The position numbers were made by a program, and so were the translations under genes. Positions 9,076 through 17,680 of a stretch of 64,000 nucleotides of DNA are shown one piece after another. Positions within the stretch are counted from its first letter, which is position 1; every line of letters begins with the position of its first letter. This stretch comes from Actinomadura hibisca NBRC 15177 (GTDB lineage Bacteria; Actinomycetota; Actinomycetes; Streptosporangiales; Streptosporangiaceae), in NCBI RefSeq assembly GCF_001552635.1, contig NZ_BCRO01000049.1:28407-92406 (forward strand), written 5' to 3'. The notes beneath the pieces are model-generated. The model was not told where the DNA came from. It did no database searches and saw only the letters and a program-made list of their open reading frames with translations.

Positions 9076-9663
9076 GTGGACCCACTCGGCATCAAAGGTG
9101 CTTTTTTGTTCTCGCCCCGTATCCACGGGGACCAGCGCGGCTCGTTCCACGAGTGGTTCCGGGCGGACGTGCTGGCCGAGCACGTCGGGCACCGGCTGAA
9201 CCTGGCCCAGGCGAACTGCTCGGTCTCGGCCCGCGGCGCGCTGCGCGGCGTGCACTTCGCCGACGTGCCGCCCGGCCAGGCCAAGTACGTCGCCTGCGTG
9301 CGCGGCGCGATCCTGGACGTGGTCGTGGACCTGCGCGTCGGCTCCCCCGACTTCGGCCGGTGGGAGGCGGTCCGCCTGGACGACCGCAACCGCCGCTGCC
9401 TCTACATCGCCGAGGGGCTCGGCCACGCCTTCCTGGCCCTGGAGGACGACTCCACCGTCGTCTACCTGTGCTCGGAGGGCTACGCCCCCGGACGCGAGCA
9501 CGGGGTGCACCCCCTCGACCCCGAGCTGGGCATCGAATGGCCCGCCGAGATCGAGCCGACCCTGTCGGCCAAGGACGCCGACGCGCCGTCGCTGGCCGAG
9601 GCCCGCACGGCCGGGCTGCTCCCCGACTACCAGCAGTGCCTGGACTTCTACGCCAAGCTGTAG
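9076..9663 (+). CDS. rmlC: dTDP-4-dehydrorhamnose 3,5-epimerase
   Basis: RmlC (195 residues) epimerises dTDP-4-dehydro-6-deoxy-glucose at C3 and C5, the third step of dTDP-L-rhamnose synthesis. The cupin signature is clear: DQRGSFHEWF near the N-terminus, then RGALRGVHF with the catalytic His, and DVVVDLRVGSPDFGRW with the catalytic Asp-containing strands. The GTG at 9076 is the practical start because an in-frame stop lies only 24 bases upstream. No good Shine-Dalgarno sequence is visible, so it may be leaderless. It faces rmlD, overlapping its 3' end by 16 bases. The pathway set is therefore split between strands (rmlABD minus, rmlC plus). Confidence 0.93.
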   Translation: MDPLGIKGAFLFSPRIHGDQRGSFHEWFRADVLAEHVGHRLNLAQANCSVSARGALRGVHFADVPPGQAKYVACVRGAILDVVVDLRVGSPDFGRWEAVRLDDRNRRCLYIAEGLGHAFLALEDDSTVVYLCSEGYAPGREHGVHPLDPELGIEWPAEIEPTLSAKDADAPSLAEARTAGLLPDYQQCLDFYAKL

Positions 9664-10502
9664 CCCAGCTCGGGCCAGGCGGCGTGCAGGGCCGCGCGCC
9701 AGTCGCGCATCGGCGGCAGGCCCGCCGCCGCCCAGCGGTCGTGCCCCAGCACGCTGAACGCGGGCCGTGCCGCCGGGCGCGGGAACCGGTCGGAGGTGGT
9801 GGGGCGCACCCGCTCGGGGTCCTGCCCGAGCAGGCCGAACACCTCCTGGGCCAGGCCGCGCCAGCTCGTGCGGCCGCCGTTGGTGCCGTGGTAGACGCCC
9901 GGCGCGGCCCCGGAGGCGGCCAGCAGGATGATCTGCTCGGCCAGGTCGCCGGTCCAGGTCGGCTGCCCGACCTGGTCGTCCACCACGTCCAGGGTGTCGC
10001 GCTCGCCCGCCAGCCGCACCATGGTGGCGACGAAGTTGGGGCCGTGCGCGCCGTACAACCAGGCGGTGCGGACGACGTAGCCGCGGCCGGTCGCGAGAAC
10101 CGCCCGCTCCCCCGCCAGCTTGGTGCGGCCGTAGGCGTTGACCGGGCCGGTGGGGGCGTCCTCGGCGTAGGGGCCGGCGGCCCCCGTGCCGTCGAAGACG
10201 TAGTCGGTGGAGATCTGGACGAGGGTGGCGTCGCCGCAGGCCTCGGCGAGGTTCGCCACGGCGGTGCCGTTGAGGGCGAGCGCCTCGTCCTCGTGCGCCT
10301 CGGCGTCGTCCACGGCCGTCCAGGCGGCGCAGTTCACCACAGTGGCGGGGCGGTGCTCGCGCAGCACGGCGCGCACGGCGTCGGCGTCGCGGAGGTCGAG
10401 GTCGGCGCGGGTCGGCGCGACCACGTCCTCGCCGCGGGCGCGCAGGCGCGCGACCAGGTCGGTGCCGAGCATCCCCCCGGCACCGGTGACGAGCCAGGTC
10501 AC
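9648..10502 (-). CDS. rmlD: dTDP-4-dehydrorhamnose reductase
   Basis: RmlD (284 residues) reduces dTDP-4-dehydro-L-rhamnose with NAD(P)H, the last step to dTDP-L-rhamnose. The N-terminal Rossmann loop is VTGAGGMLG. The SDR catalytic pair appears as STDYVFDG and YGRTKLAGE (Tyr-x-x-x-Lys). The start is a GTG at 10502 that overlaps the rmlB stop as GTGA, so it should be translated by coupling to rmlB. Confidence 0.94.
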   Translation of the reverse strand: MTWLVTGAGGMLGTDLVARLRARGEDVVAPTRADLDLRDADAVRAVLREHRPATVVNCAAWTAVDDAEAHEDEALALNGTAVANLAEACGDATLVQISTDYVFDGTGAAGPYAEDAPTGPVNAYGRTKLAGERAVLATGRGYVVRTAWLYGAHGPNFVATMVRLAGERDTLDVVDDQVGQPTWTGDLAEQIILLAASGAAPGVYHGTNGGRTSWRGLAQEVFGLLGQDPERVRPTTSDRFPRPAARPAFSVLGHDRWAAAGLPPMRDWRAALHAAWPELGYSLA

Positions 10503-11482
10503 CGGGCGTCCTCGGCGCGCTTCTTGAGCGGCTCCCACCAGGCGCGGTTGGCCTCGTACCAGCGGACGGTCCCGGCGAGACCCTCCTCGAAGCCGACGGT
10601 CGGCGCGTACCCGAGGGCGCGCAGCTTGCCGTCGGCCAGGGAGTAGCGGCGGTCGTGGCCCTTGCGGTCGGCGACGCGCTCGACCCGGTCCCAGTCCGCG
10701 CCCAGGGCGTCCAGCAGCCGCCGCGTCAGCTCCAGGTTGGTCAGCTCGGCGGTGCCCGCGATGTGGTAGACCTCGCCCGGCTCGCCGCGCTCGGCCGCGA
10801 CCTGGATGCCCCGGCAGTGGTCGGCGACGTGGATCCAGTCGCGCACGTTGCCGCCGTCGCCGTAGAGCGGCACGGTGCGGCCGTCCATCAGGTTGGTGGC
10901 GAACAGCGGGATGACCTTCTCGGGGTACTGGTAGGGGCCGTAGTTGTTGCCGCAGCGGGTGATGCTGACCGGCAGGCCGTGGGTGCGCGCGTACGCCCGG
11001 ACGATCATGTCGCCGCCGGCCTTGGCCGCCGAGTAGGGCGAGTTGGGCGCCAGCGGCGCGTCCTCGTCCCAGGAGCCGGCGTCGATGCTGCCGTACACCT
11101 CGTCGGTGGACACCTGCACCACGCGCGGCGTCCCCGCGTCCAGGCACGCCTGCATGAGGGTCTGCACGCCGAGCACGTTGGTGCGCACGAACTCGCCCGC
11201 GCTGGCGATCGACCGGTCCACGTGCGACTCGGCCGCGAAGTTCAGCACCACGTCGTGGCCGGGCACCAGCTCCGCCAGCAGATCGGCGTCGCAGATGTCG
11301 CCGTGCACGAACGCGAAGCGGCCCTCGACCGGCTCCAGGTTGGCCAGGTTGCCGGCGTAGGTGAGGCGGTCGAGCACGGTGACCTCGGCGCCCGCCCACG
11401 CGGGGTAGGCGCCCGAGACCAGCTCGCGGACGTAGTGGGACCCGATGAAACCGGCGCCGCCGGTGACGAGGACGCGCGTCAT
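10499..11482 (-). CDS. rmlB: dTDP-glucose 4,6-dehydratase
   Basis: RmlB (327 residues) is an NAD-dependent extended SDR that turns dTDP-glucose into dTDP-4-dehydro-6-deoxy-glucose. It shows VTGGAGFIGSHYV at the N-terminus, the STDEVYG strand and YSAAKAGGD (Tyr-x-x-x-Lys). The substrate-binding NNYGPYQYPEK also matches the family. The start ATG at 11482 overlaps the rmlA stop codon as ATGA. This is the second gene of the rmlA-rmlB-rmlD transcript. Confidence 0.95.
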   Translation of the reverse strand: MTRVLVTGGAGFIGSHYVRELVSGAYPAWAGAEVTVLDRLTYAGNLANLEPVEGRFAFVHGDICDADLLAELVPGHDVVLNFAAESHVDRSIASAGEFVRTNVLGVQTLMQACLDAGTPRVVQVSTDEVYGSIDAGSWDEDAPLAPNSPYSAAKAGGDMIVRAYARTHGLPVSITRCGNNYGPYQYPEKVIPLFATNLMDGRTVPLYGDGGNVRDWIHVADHCRGIQVAAERGEPGEVYHIAGTAELTNLELTRRLLDALGADWDRVERVADRKGHDRRYSLADGKLRALGYAPTVGFEEGLAGTVRWYEANRAWWEPLKKRAEDAR

Positions 11483-12546
11483 TTGCTGATCTGCACTTTG
11501 CTGTGGTCTCCCAGGACGAGTCGGTGGGCGCGCGGGACGCGCGGGGCGGGGGTGACCTCCGCCTCCCGGCCGATCAGCGACACCTCGATGCGGCCGACGC
11601 CGTCGATGGAGGCGCCGCGCAGCACGATCGAGTACTCGACCTCGCTGTCGATGATCCGGCAGTCGCGGTCGATGGAGGTGAACGGGCCGAGGTAGGAGTC
11701 GCGCACCACCGAGCCGGCGCCGACGATCACCGGGCCGACGATCCGGGAGGCGGTCACGGTCGCGCCCGCCTCCACCACCACCCGGCCGATCAGCTCGCTG
11801 GACTCGTCCACCTCGCCGGCCACGTGCGGCTCGACGCCCTCCAGCACCAGCCGGTTGACCTCCAGCATGTCGGTGACGTTGCCGGTGTCCTTCCAGTAGC
11901 CGGTGATGACGGTGGACTCCACCCGGCGGCCCTCGTCGATCAGGCACTGGATGGCGTCGGTGATCTCCAGCTCGTCCCGCCAGGACGGCTTGAGCCCCGC
12001 CACGGCCCGGTGCACGGCCGGGCTGAAGATGTAGACCCCGACCAGCGCCAGGTCGCTCTTGGGGTGCTCGGGCTTCTCCTCCAGGCCGACCACGCGCCCG
12101 GCGGCGTCCAGCTCGGCGACGCCGAAGGCGCGCGGGTCGGAGACGCGGGTCAGCATGATCTGCGCCTGCGGGCGCTCGGCGCGGAACCGGTCGACCAGGT
12201 CGTCGATGCCGCCGACGACGAAGTTGTCGCCCAGGTACATCACGAAGTCGTCCTCGCCCAGGAACTCGCGGGCGATCAGCACCGCGTGGGCCAGGCCCCG
12301 GGGGGCGTCCTGCGGCAGGTAGGTGACCTCCAGGCCGAAGGCCGAGCCGTCGCCGACGGCCGCCCGGATCTCGGCGGCGGTGTCGCCGACGACGATCCCG
12401 ACCTCGCGGATGCCGGCGTCGCGGATGGCCTCCAGGCCGTAGAACAGCACCGGCTTGTTGGCCACCGGCACGAGCTGCTTGGCCGAGGTGTGGGTGATGG
12501 GGCGCAGGCGCGACCCGGCCCCGCCCGCCAGCACGAGCGCCTTCAC
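11479..12546 (-). CDS. rmlA: Glucose-1-phosphate thymidylyltransferase, long type
   Basis: RmlA (355 residues) makes dTDP-glucose from dTTP and glucose-1-phosphate. The nucleotidyltransferase loop LAGGAGSRLRPIT is at residues 7-19, and the sugar-phosphate-binding segment is LEEKPEHPKS. It is about 65 residues longer than the common RmlA. The extra C-terminal part has hexapeptide/left-handed-helix character (VVEAGATVTASRIVGPVIV), as in the StrD-like long form common in actinomycetes. It heads the rml operon; the 168 bp upstream to cysN holds its promoter, which I could not define confidently. Confidence 0.92.
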   Translation of the reverse strand: MKALVLAGGAGSRLRPITHTSAKQLVPVANKPVLFYGLEAIRDAGIREVGIVVGDTAAEIRAAVGDGSAFGLEVTYLPQDAPRGLAHAVLIAREFLGEDDFVMYLGDNFVVGGIDDLVDRFRAERPQAQIMLTRVSDPRAFGVAELDAAGRVVGLEEKPEHPKSDLALVGVYIFSPAVHRAVAGLKPSWRDELEITDAIQCLIDEGRRVESTVITGYWKDTGNVTDMLEVNRLVLEGVEPHVAGEVDESSELIGRVVVEAGATVTASRIVGPVIVGAGSVVRDSYLGPFTSIDRDCRIIDSEVEYSIVLRGASIDGVGRIEVSLIGREAEVTPAPRVPRAHRLVLGDHSKVQISK

Positions 12547-12714
12547 GAGGCCGTCTCAGGCGACGGGCCCGGGGGGACGAGCTGGTTCAAAGGGACTCCA
12601 GAGGTGCCAGTGAGTCAATTCGCCTTTGACATTACCGGCACCGGACGGCCGATACTGCCAAACCGCCCTGGTGAGCCCCGGTGGGCCCGGGGTGAACCGC
12701 CCGTCCCCCGCGTG

Positions 12715-13995
12715 CTACTTCGCCCCAGTGATCATCCCCGCCGCCACCGTGTTGTTGGTGGCCTCGTCGATCAGGATGAAGCCGCCGGTCAGCCGGTTGC
12801 GGCCGTAGTCGTCGACGAACAGCGGCTGGGTGACCCGCAGCGAGATGCGGCCGATCTCGTTCAGGCCGAGGGCGGTCGCCTGCTCGTCGCGGTGCAGGGT
12901 GTTGACGTCCAGCCGGTAGTTCAGGTCCTTCACCATCGCCTTGGCGGTGCGGGTGGTGTGCTTCAGGACCAGCTTCATGCGCGGGGCGAGCGGCCGGTCG
13001 GGGGTCATCCAGCACACCATGGCGTCCAGGTCCTGGGCGACCTCGGGCCGGTTGTGCGGCCGGGCGATCATGTCGCCCCGGGAGATGTCGATCTCGTCGG
13101 CCAGCCGCAGCGTCACCGACATCGGCGCGTACGCCTCCTCGACCGGCCCGGCCGGGCCGTCGATGTGGGTGATGGTGGTGGTGAGGCCGGACGGCAGGTG
13201 CACCACCTCGTCGCCCGGCTTGAGCACCCCGCCCGCGACCTGGCCCGCGTAGCCCCGGTAGTCGTGCAGCTCGGGGTCGGTGGAGGCGTGCGGGCGGATC
13301 ACGTACTGCACCGGGAACCGCACGTCGATCAGGTTGCGGTCGGAGGCGATGTGCACGTGCTCCAGGTGGTGCAGCAGCGAGGAGCCCTCGTACCAGGGCA
13401 TGTTCACCGACCGCTCCACCACGTTGTCGCCGTGCAGCGCCGACAGCGGGATGAAGGTCAGGTCGGTGATCTCCAGCTTGGAGGCGAACGCGGTGAACTC
13501 GTCCACGATCCGCTCGTAGACGGCCCGGTCGTAGTCCACCAGGTCCATCTTGTTGATCGCGACCACCAGGTGCGGCACCTTCAGCAGCGTGGTGAGGAAG
13601 GCGTGCCGCCGGGACTGCTCCAGGATGCCCTTGCGCGCGTCCACCAGGATGATCGCGAGGTCGGCGGTGGAGGCGCCGGTGACCATGTTGCGGGTGTACT
13701 GGATGTGCCCGGGGGTGTCGGCGATGATGAACTTGCGGCGCGGCGTCGCGAAGTAGCGGTAGGCCACGTCGATGGTGATGCCCTGCTCGCGCTCGGCCCG
13801 CAGGCCGTCGGTGAGCAGCGCGAGGTTGGTGTACTCCTCGCCGCGGTCGGCGCTGGTGCGCTCCACCGACTCCAGCTGGTCCTCGAAGATCGACTTGGAG
13901 TCGAACAGCAGGCGGCCGATCAGCGTGGACTTGCCGTCGTCCACGCTGCCCGCCGTGGCGAACCGCAGGATGTCCATGTTCTTCGGGTTGGACAT
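12715..13995 (-). CDS. cysN: Sulfate adenylyltransferase GTPase subunit (large)
   Basis: CysN (426 residues) is the GTPase that drives APS formation by CysD. G motifs: GSVDDGKST (about residues 15-23), DTPGH (about 92-96) and NKMD (about 147-150), followed by EF-Tu-like beta-barrel domains. It stops after the barrels and has no C-terminal APS kinase domain, unlike the CysNC fusion of mycobacteria. The ATG overlaps the cysD stop as TAATG, with GGAGGG just upstream. It is the last gene of cysQ-cysD-cysN. An APS kinase, needed to make PAPS, is not found in this window and must be elsewhere. Confidence 0.95.
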   Translation of the reverse strand: MSNPKNMDILRFATAGSVDDGKSTLIGRLLFDSKSIFEDQLESVERTSADRGEEYTNLALLTDGLRAEREQGITIDVAYRYFATPRRKFIIADTPGHIQYTRNMVTGASTADLAIILVDARKGILEQSRRHAFLTTLLKVPHLVVAINKMDLVDYDRAVYERIVDEFTAFASKLEITDLTFIPLSALHGDNVVERSVNMPWYEGSSLLHHLEHVHIASDRNLIDVRFPVQYVIRPHASTDPELHDYRGYAGQVAGGVLKPGDEVVHLPSGLTTTITHIDGPAGPVEEAYAPMSVTLRLADEIDISRGDMIARPHNRPEVAQDLDAMVCWMTPDRPLAPRMKLVLKHTTRTAKAMVKDLNYRLDVNTLHRDEQATALGLNEIGRISLRVTQPLFVDDYGRNRLTGGFILIDEATNNTVAAGMITGAK

Positions 13996-14909
13996 TAGAA
14001 GTAGCCCTCCTTCTTGCGGTCCTCCATGGCGGCCTCGCTGGCCCGGTCGTCGGCGCGGGTCTGGCCGCGCTCGGTGACGCGCGTGGCCGCGATCTCCTCG
14101 ATCACCTCGTCCAGCGTGGCGGCGGTGGACTTCACCGCGCCGGTGCAGGAGGCGTCGCCGACGGTGCGGTAGCGCACCGTCGCCTCGAACGCGGGCTCGT
14201 CGTCGCCGCGGTTGGCGTACTCGATGTCGGCCAGCAGCATGCCGTCGCGCTCGAACACCCGGCGGTTGTGCGCGAAGTAGATCGGCGGCAGCTCCAGCTC
14301 CTCGCGCCGGATGTAGTCCCAGATGTCCAGCTCGGTCCAGTTGGACAGCGGGAACACCCGGACGTGCTCGCCCTGCCTGATCTTGGTGTTGTACAGGTTC
14401 CACAGCTCGGGCCGCTGGTTCTTGGGGTCCCACTGGCCGAACTCGTCGCGGAAGGACACCACGCGCTCCTTGGCGCGGGCCTTCTCCTCGTCGCGGCGCG
14501 CGCCGCCGAACGCGGCGTCGAAGCGGTGCTCCTCGATCGCGTCGAGCAGCGTGGTGGTCTGGAGGCGGTTGCGCGAGGCGCGCCGCCCGGTCTCCTCCAC
14601 CACGCGGCCCTGGTCGATCGACTCCTGCACGGAGGCGACCACCAGGCGCAGGCCCAGCTCGGCGACGCGGCGGTCGCGGTAGTCGATGACCTCGGGGAAG
14701 TTGTGCCCGGTGTCGACGTGCATGACCGGGAACGGGATCGGCGCCGGCCAGAACGCCTTCTGGGCGAGGCGCAACATGACGATGCTGTCCTTGCCGCCGG
14801 AGAACAGCAGGACGGGCCGCTCGAACTCGGCGGCCACCTCGCGGATGATGTGGATCGACTCGGCTTCGAGGACGTCCAACTGGGACAGAAGGTAATCGCA
14901 GCGCTGCAT
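13995..14909 (-). CDS. cysD: Sulfate adenylyltransferase catalytic subunit (small)
   Basis: CysD (304 residues) forms adenosine-5'-phosphosulfate from ATP and sulfate with CysN. It has the PP-loop LLFSGGKDSIVML (about residues 34-46), HVDTGHNFPEV and the conserved GGARRDEEKAR segment. The ATG at 14909 sits behind GGAGAG; longer in-frame starts would extend it into a region with no family similarity. It overlaps cysN by one base. A 104-bp gap separates it from cysQ on the same strand. Confidence 0.95.
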   Translation of the reverse strand: MQRCDYLLSQLDVLEAESIHIIREVAAEFERPVLLFSGGKDSIVMLRLAQKAFWPAPIPFPVMHVDTGHNFPEVIDYRDRRVAELGLRLVVASVQESIDQGRVVEETGRRASRNRLQTTTLLDAIEEHRFDAAFGGARRDEEKARAKERVVSFRDEFGQWDPKNQRPELWNLYNTKIRQGEHVRVFPLSNWTELDIWDYIRREELELPPIYFAHNRRVFERDGMLLADIEYANRGDDEPAFEATVRYRTVGDASCTGAVKSTAATLDEVIEEIAATRVTERGQTRADDRASEAAMEDRKKEGYF

Positions 14910-15013
14910 GGTCTGGGGCTCTCTCCACGCTGTTGGGCAGATGCACCGGCACGGGCGCTGGGCACGGGCCCGCGCCCACCGGTCTGGGCGTCGTTCTGGC
15001 GGCCGGGCGGCCG

Positions 15014-15895
15014 CTAGGGACAGCCCGGCAGAGCGTCGCTCACGTCCCGGATGCCGGTCAGCAGCGTCGATGCCGACACGGGATGGCACACCAGGATATC
15101 CGGCAGCCTGGGGTCGCTCCGGTTATAGGCCAGCGGCGAGCCGTCGATGCGGGAGGCGTGCGCGCCCGCCGCGAGGGCGACGGCCGCCGGGGCGGCCGAG
15201 TCCCACTCGTACTGGCCCCCGGCATGGACGTAGGCGTCCACCTCGCCCAGCAGCACCGCCGAGATCTTCGCGCCCGCCGAGCCGATCGGCACCAGCTCGA
15301 CGTCCAGGTCGAGACGTTCGGCGAGCTTCTGTACGAACTCCGGCGGCCGGGTGCGGCTGACGGCGATCCGCAGGCGGCCGGGGTCGGGCGCGGGGGCCTT
15401 CAGCACCGACTCGCGTGAGGCGGTGACCGTCACCGCGCCGCCGAGCGCGGCGGTGCGCAGGGTGCGGCCCTGGGCGGGCAGCGCGACCGCGCCCGCCGTC
15501 AGGCGGCCCTTCTCCCACAGCGCCACGTGCACGGCCCAGTCGCGGCGGCCCTCCTCGGAGAACTCGCGGGTGCCGTCCAGCGGGTCGACGATCCAGACCC
15601 GGTCGGCCGACAGGCGGTCGGCGTCGGCGGTGTTGGCGGTGGGCGCGGCGGCGCCGCGGGCGGCCACCGAGGCCGCGACGGAGGCGCGGCCCTCCTCCGA
15701 CAGGATCGCGTCGCCGGGACAGCGCTCGGCCAGGGCGGCCATCAGGTACTCGTGCGACCGCAGGTCGCCGGTGTCCTTGAGGGCCTTCGCGTCGGCGAAG
15801 CCCTCCCGCTCCCGAACCTCCAGCAGCAGCCGGCCCGCCGCCGCGGCGAGCTCGCCCGCCAGCGCGTGGTCGTCCACCACCGCGATCTCTGTCAT
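15014..15895 (-). CDS. cysQ: 3'(2'),5'-bisphosphate nucleotidase CysQ
   Basis: CysQ (293 residues) is a metal-dependent phosphatase of the inositol monophosphatase superfamily. It removes the 3'-phosphate from PAP, the by-product of sulfotransferases, and from PAPS. Metal sites are visible: LSEEG (about residues 64-68), WIVDPLDGTREF (about 102-113) and YEWDSAAP (about 214-221). It is the first gene upstream of cysD/cysN on the same strand, where other actinomycetes often have cysC. Its presence suggests that PAPS is being used for sulfation and not only for sulfate reduction. Its expression may continue from the glycosylphosphotransferase gene 112 bp upstream. Confidence 0.92.
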   Translation of the reverse strand: MTEIAVVDDHALAGELAAAAGRLLLEVREREGFADAKALKDTGDLRSHEYLMAALAERCPGDAILSEEGRASVAASVAARGAAAPTANTADADRLSADRVWIVDPLDGTREFSEEGRRDWAVHVALWEKGRLTAGAVALPAQGRTLRTAALGGAVTVTASRESVLKAPAPDPGRLRIAVSRTRPPEFVQKLAERLDLDVELVPIGSAGAKISAVLLGEVDAYVHAGGQYEWDSAAPAAVALAAGAHASRIDGSPLAYNRSDPRLPDILVCHPVSASTLLTGIRDVSDALPGCP

Positions 15896-16007
15896 TCGTC
15901 CGCCCGTAATCCCGACTCGGCTGATCTGTTGGGTCTACATTCTCACGGCCGCGCGCGGACCGGGAGCGGGACGGGGGTATGTGGGTGTTCTCGCGGCCGT
16001 CGCGGCG

Positions 16008-17486
16008 CTAGTACGCGCCCGAGCCGCGGAACACCGCCGACCAGGTCTTCCACATGATCTGCAGGTCCAGCGCCAGCGACCAGTTGTCCACGTACCGCAG
16101 GTCCAGCCGCACCGACTCGTCCCAGGTCAGGTCGGACCGGCCGCTCACCTGCCACAACCCCGTCAGGCCGGGCTTGACCACCAGCCGACGGTACACGTCC
16201 CCGCCGTACTGGGCGACCTCTTCGGGCAGCGGCGGGCGCGGGCCGACCAGCGACATGTCGCCGCGCACCACGTTGAGCAGCTGCGGCAGCTCGTCCACCG
16301 AGTAGCGGCGCAACCAGCGGCCGATCGGGGTGACGCGCGGGTCGTGCCGGATCTTGAACAGGGCGCCGTCGTGCTCGTTGTCGACCATCAGCTCGACCTT
16401 GCGGGCCTCGGCGTCCACCACCATCGTGCGGAACTTGTAGACGGTGAACTCCCCGCCGTCGCGGCCGACGCGGGTCTGCCGGAACAACACCGGGCCCCGG
16501 TCGGTCACCTTGATCAGCACCGCCACCGCCAGCAGCAGCGGGCTCAGCACCAGCAGCCCCGCCAGCGCGCCGGTCCGGTCGAACAGGCCCTTGAGCACCT
16601 TGCGGGCGCCCGCCAGCTCGGGGTGCTCCACGTGCAGCAGCGGCAGGCCCGACACCGGCCGGATCGAGATGCGCGGACCGGTCACGTCCATCAGCGCGGG
16701 CGCCACCACCAGTTCGATGTCGTCGCGCTCGATCTGCCAGGCCAGGCGGCGCAGCGCCACCCCGTCCATCTCCGGACAGGCCAGCACCGCGACCGAGTCG
16801 GCGCCGATCTGCCCGACCGCCGACGCGGCCTGCGCGAAGTCGCCCAGCACCGGCACGCCCTCGACCTCGTCGACCGCGTCGTCACCGCTGGCCAGCACCG
16901 GCGGCAGGCACACCCCGACGATGTCCATGCCGTGGTAGCGCTTCTCCCGCAGCAGCCGGATCAGGTCGGCGACGGCCGCGCGGTGCCCGACCGCCAGCAC
17001 CCGCCGCATGTAGTGGCCGTTCCAGCGCTTGCGGTGCAGCCACTTGCGCAGCCGGTAGCGGGCGACCAGGTTCAGGAAGGTGCCCAGCGGCAGCGCCATC
17101 ATCACGTAACCGCGGGCCACCTCGACCTTGAGGGCGTAGGAGACGATCGCCACCGACGCGGTGAGGATGAACCCCGCCCGCAGCACCCGGTGGAACTCCT
17201 CGTAGCCGACCCCGATGTAGCGTGGCTGGTAGGCCCGGCACAGCAGCAGGGTGAGCAGCCACAACACCGGCAGCAGCGCGGTAAAGGCGACGTAGGGGAA
17301 GGTGGGGTGGTCGGGGATGCCGGGGAAGCGCACCATCAGCGCCACCAGCCCGGCCAGCGCCATGCTGCCCAGGTCCAGCAGCCGCGCGAGCCGCCGGTAG
17401 GTGCCGGTCCAGTTCTGGGATCCGGCGACCGGTCCGGCCGTCTCGGCCGGCGTCTCGACCGATAGCAGCCTGTCCACCGTCGTCAT
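16008..17486 (-). CDS. Exopolysaccharide polyprenyl glycosylphosphotransferase
   Basis: This enzyme of 492 residues should start glycan assembly by moving sugar-1-phosphate onto undecaprenyl phosphate at the membrane. Residues about 30-135 hold four to five transmembrane segments. A CoA-binding/Rossmann-like region follows (about 150-260). After one more hydrophobic segment (about 305-325) comes the bacterial sugar transferase domain: KFRTMVVDAE, RRYSVDELPQLLNV, MSLVGPRPPLPEEV and KPGLTGLWQVSGRS. The ATG at 17486 follows GAGGAG at ideal spacing. The sugar cannot be told from sequence; glucose- and galactose-type transferases look alike. It is the initiating enzyme of the locus and lies directly upstream of cysQ. 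Confidence 0.93.
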   Translation of the reverse strand: MTTVDRLLSVETPAETAGPVAGSQNWTGTYRRLARLLDLGSMALAGLVALMVRFPGIPDHPTFPYVAFTALLPVLWLLTLLLCRAYQPRYIGVGYEEFHRVLRAGFILTASVAIVSYALKVEVARGYVMMALPLGTFLNLVARYRLRKWLHRKRWNGHYMRRVLAVGHRAAVADLIRLLREKRYHGMDIVGVCLPPVLASGDDAVDEVEGVPVLGDFAQAASAVGQIGADSVAVLACPEMDGVALRRLAWQIERDDIELVVAPALMDVTGPRISIRPVSGLPLLHVEHPELAGARKVLKGLFDRTGALAGLLVLSPLLLAVAVLIKVTDRGPVLFRQTRVGRDGGEFTVYKFRTMVVDAEARKVELMVDNEHDGALFKIRHDPRVTPIGRWLRRYSVDELPQLLNVVRGDMSLVGPRPPLPEEVAQYGGDVYRRLVVKPGLTGLWQVSGRSDLTWDESVRLDLRYVDNWSLALDLQIMWKTWSAVFRGSGAY

Positions 17487-17568
17487 GAACTCCTCACCCA
17501 CCTCTGTCGGGCTCGGACACCCCGTAATGCATGTTTCATCACAAGGACGGTTGAATGCCGCCTGAGGT

Positions 17569-17578
17569 TCACATGTGA
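17569..17578. promoter_or_regulatory. TCACATGTGA palindrome upstream of glycosylphosphotransferase gene
   Basis: A perfect 10-bp palindrome lies 83 bp upstream of the glycosylphosphotransferase start, in the 194-bp gap before pth. The shape is compatible with a CRP-like or BldD-like site, but length and context do not decide between them. Confidence 0.3.
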
Positions 17579-17680
17579 CTTGAAACCCGTTTGTGAGGCA
17601 TCTTACGGCCGGTTTACCAAAGGGTGGGCCCGAAAGCGCCGCCTGTGGCCTGTAATCCACACGACAGTCGTCGCCGCTGG

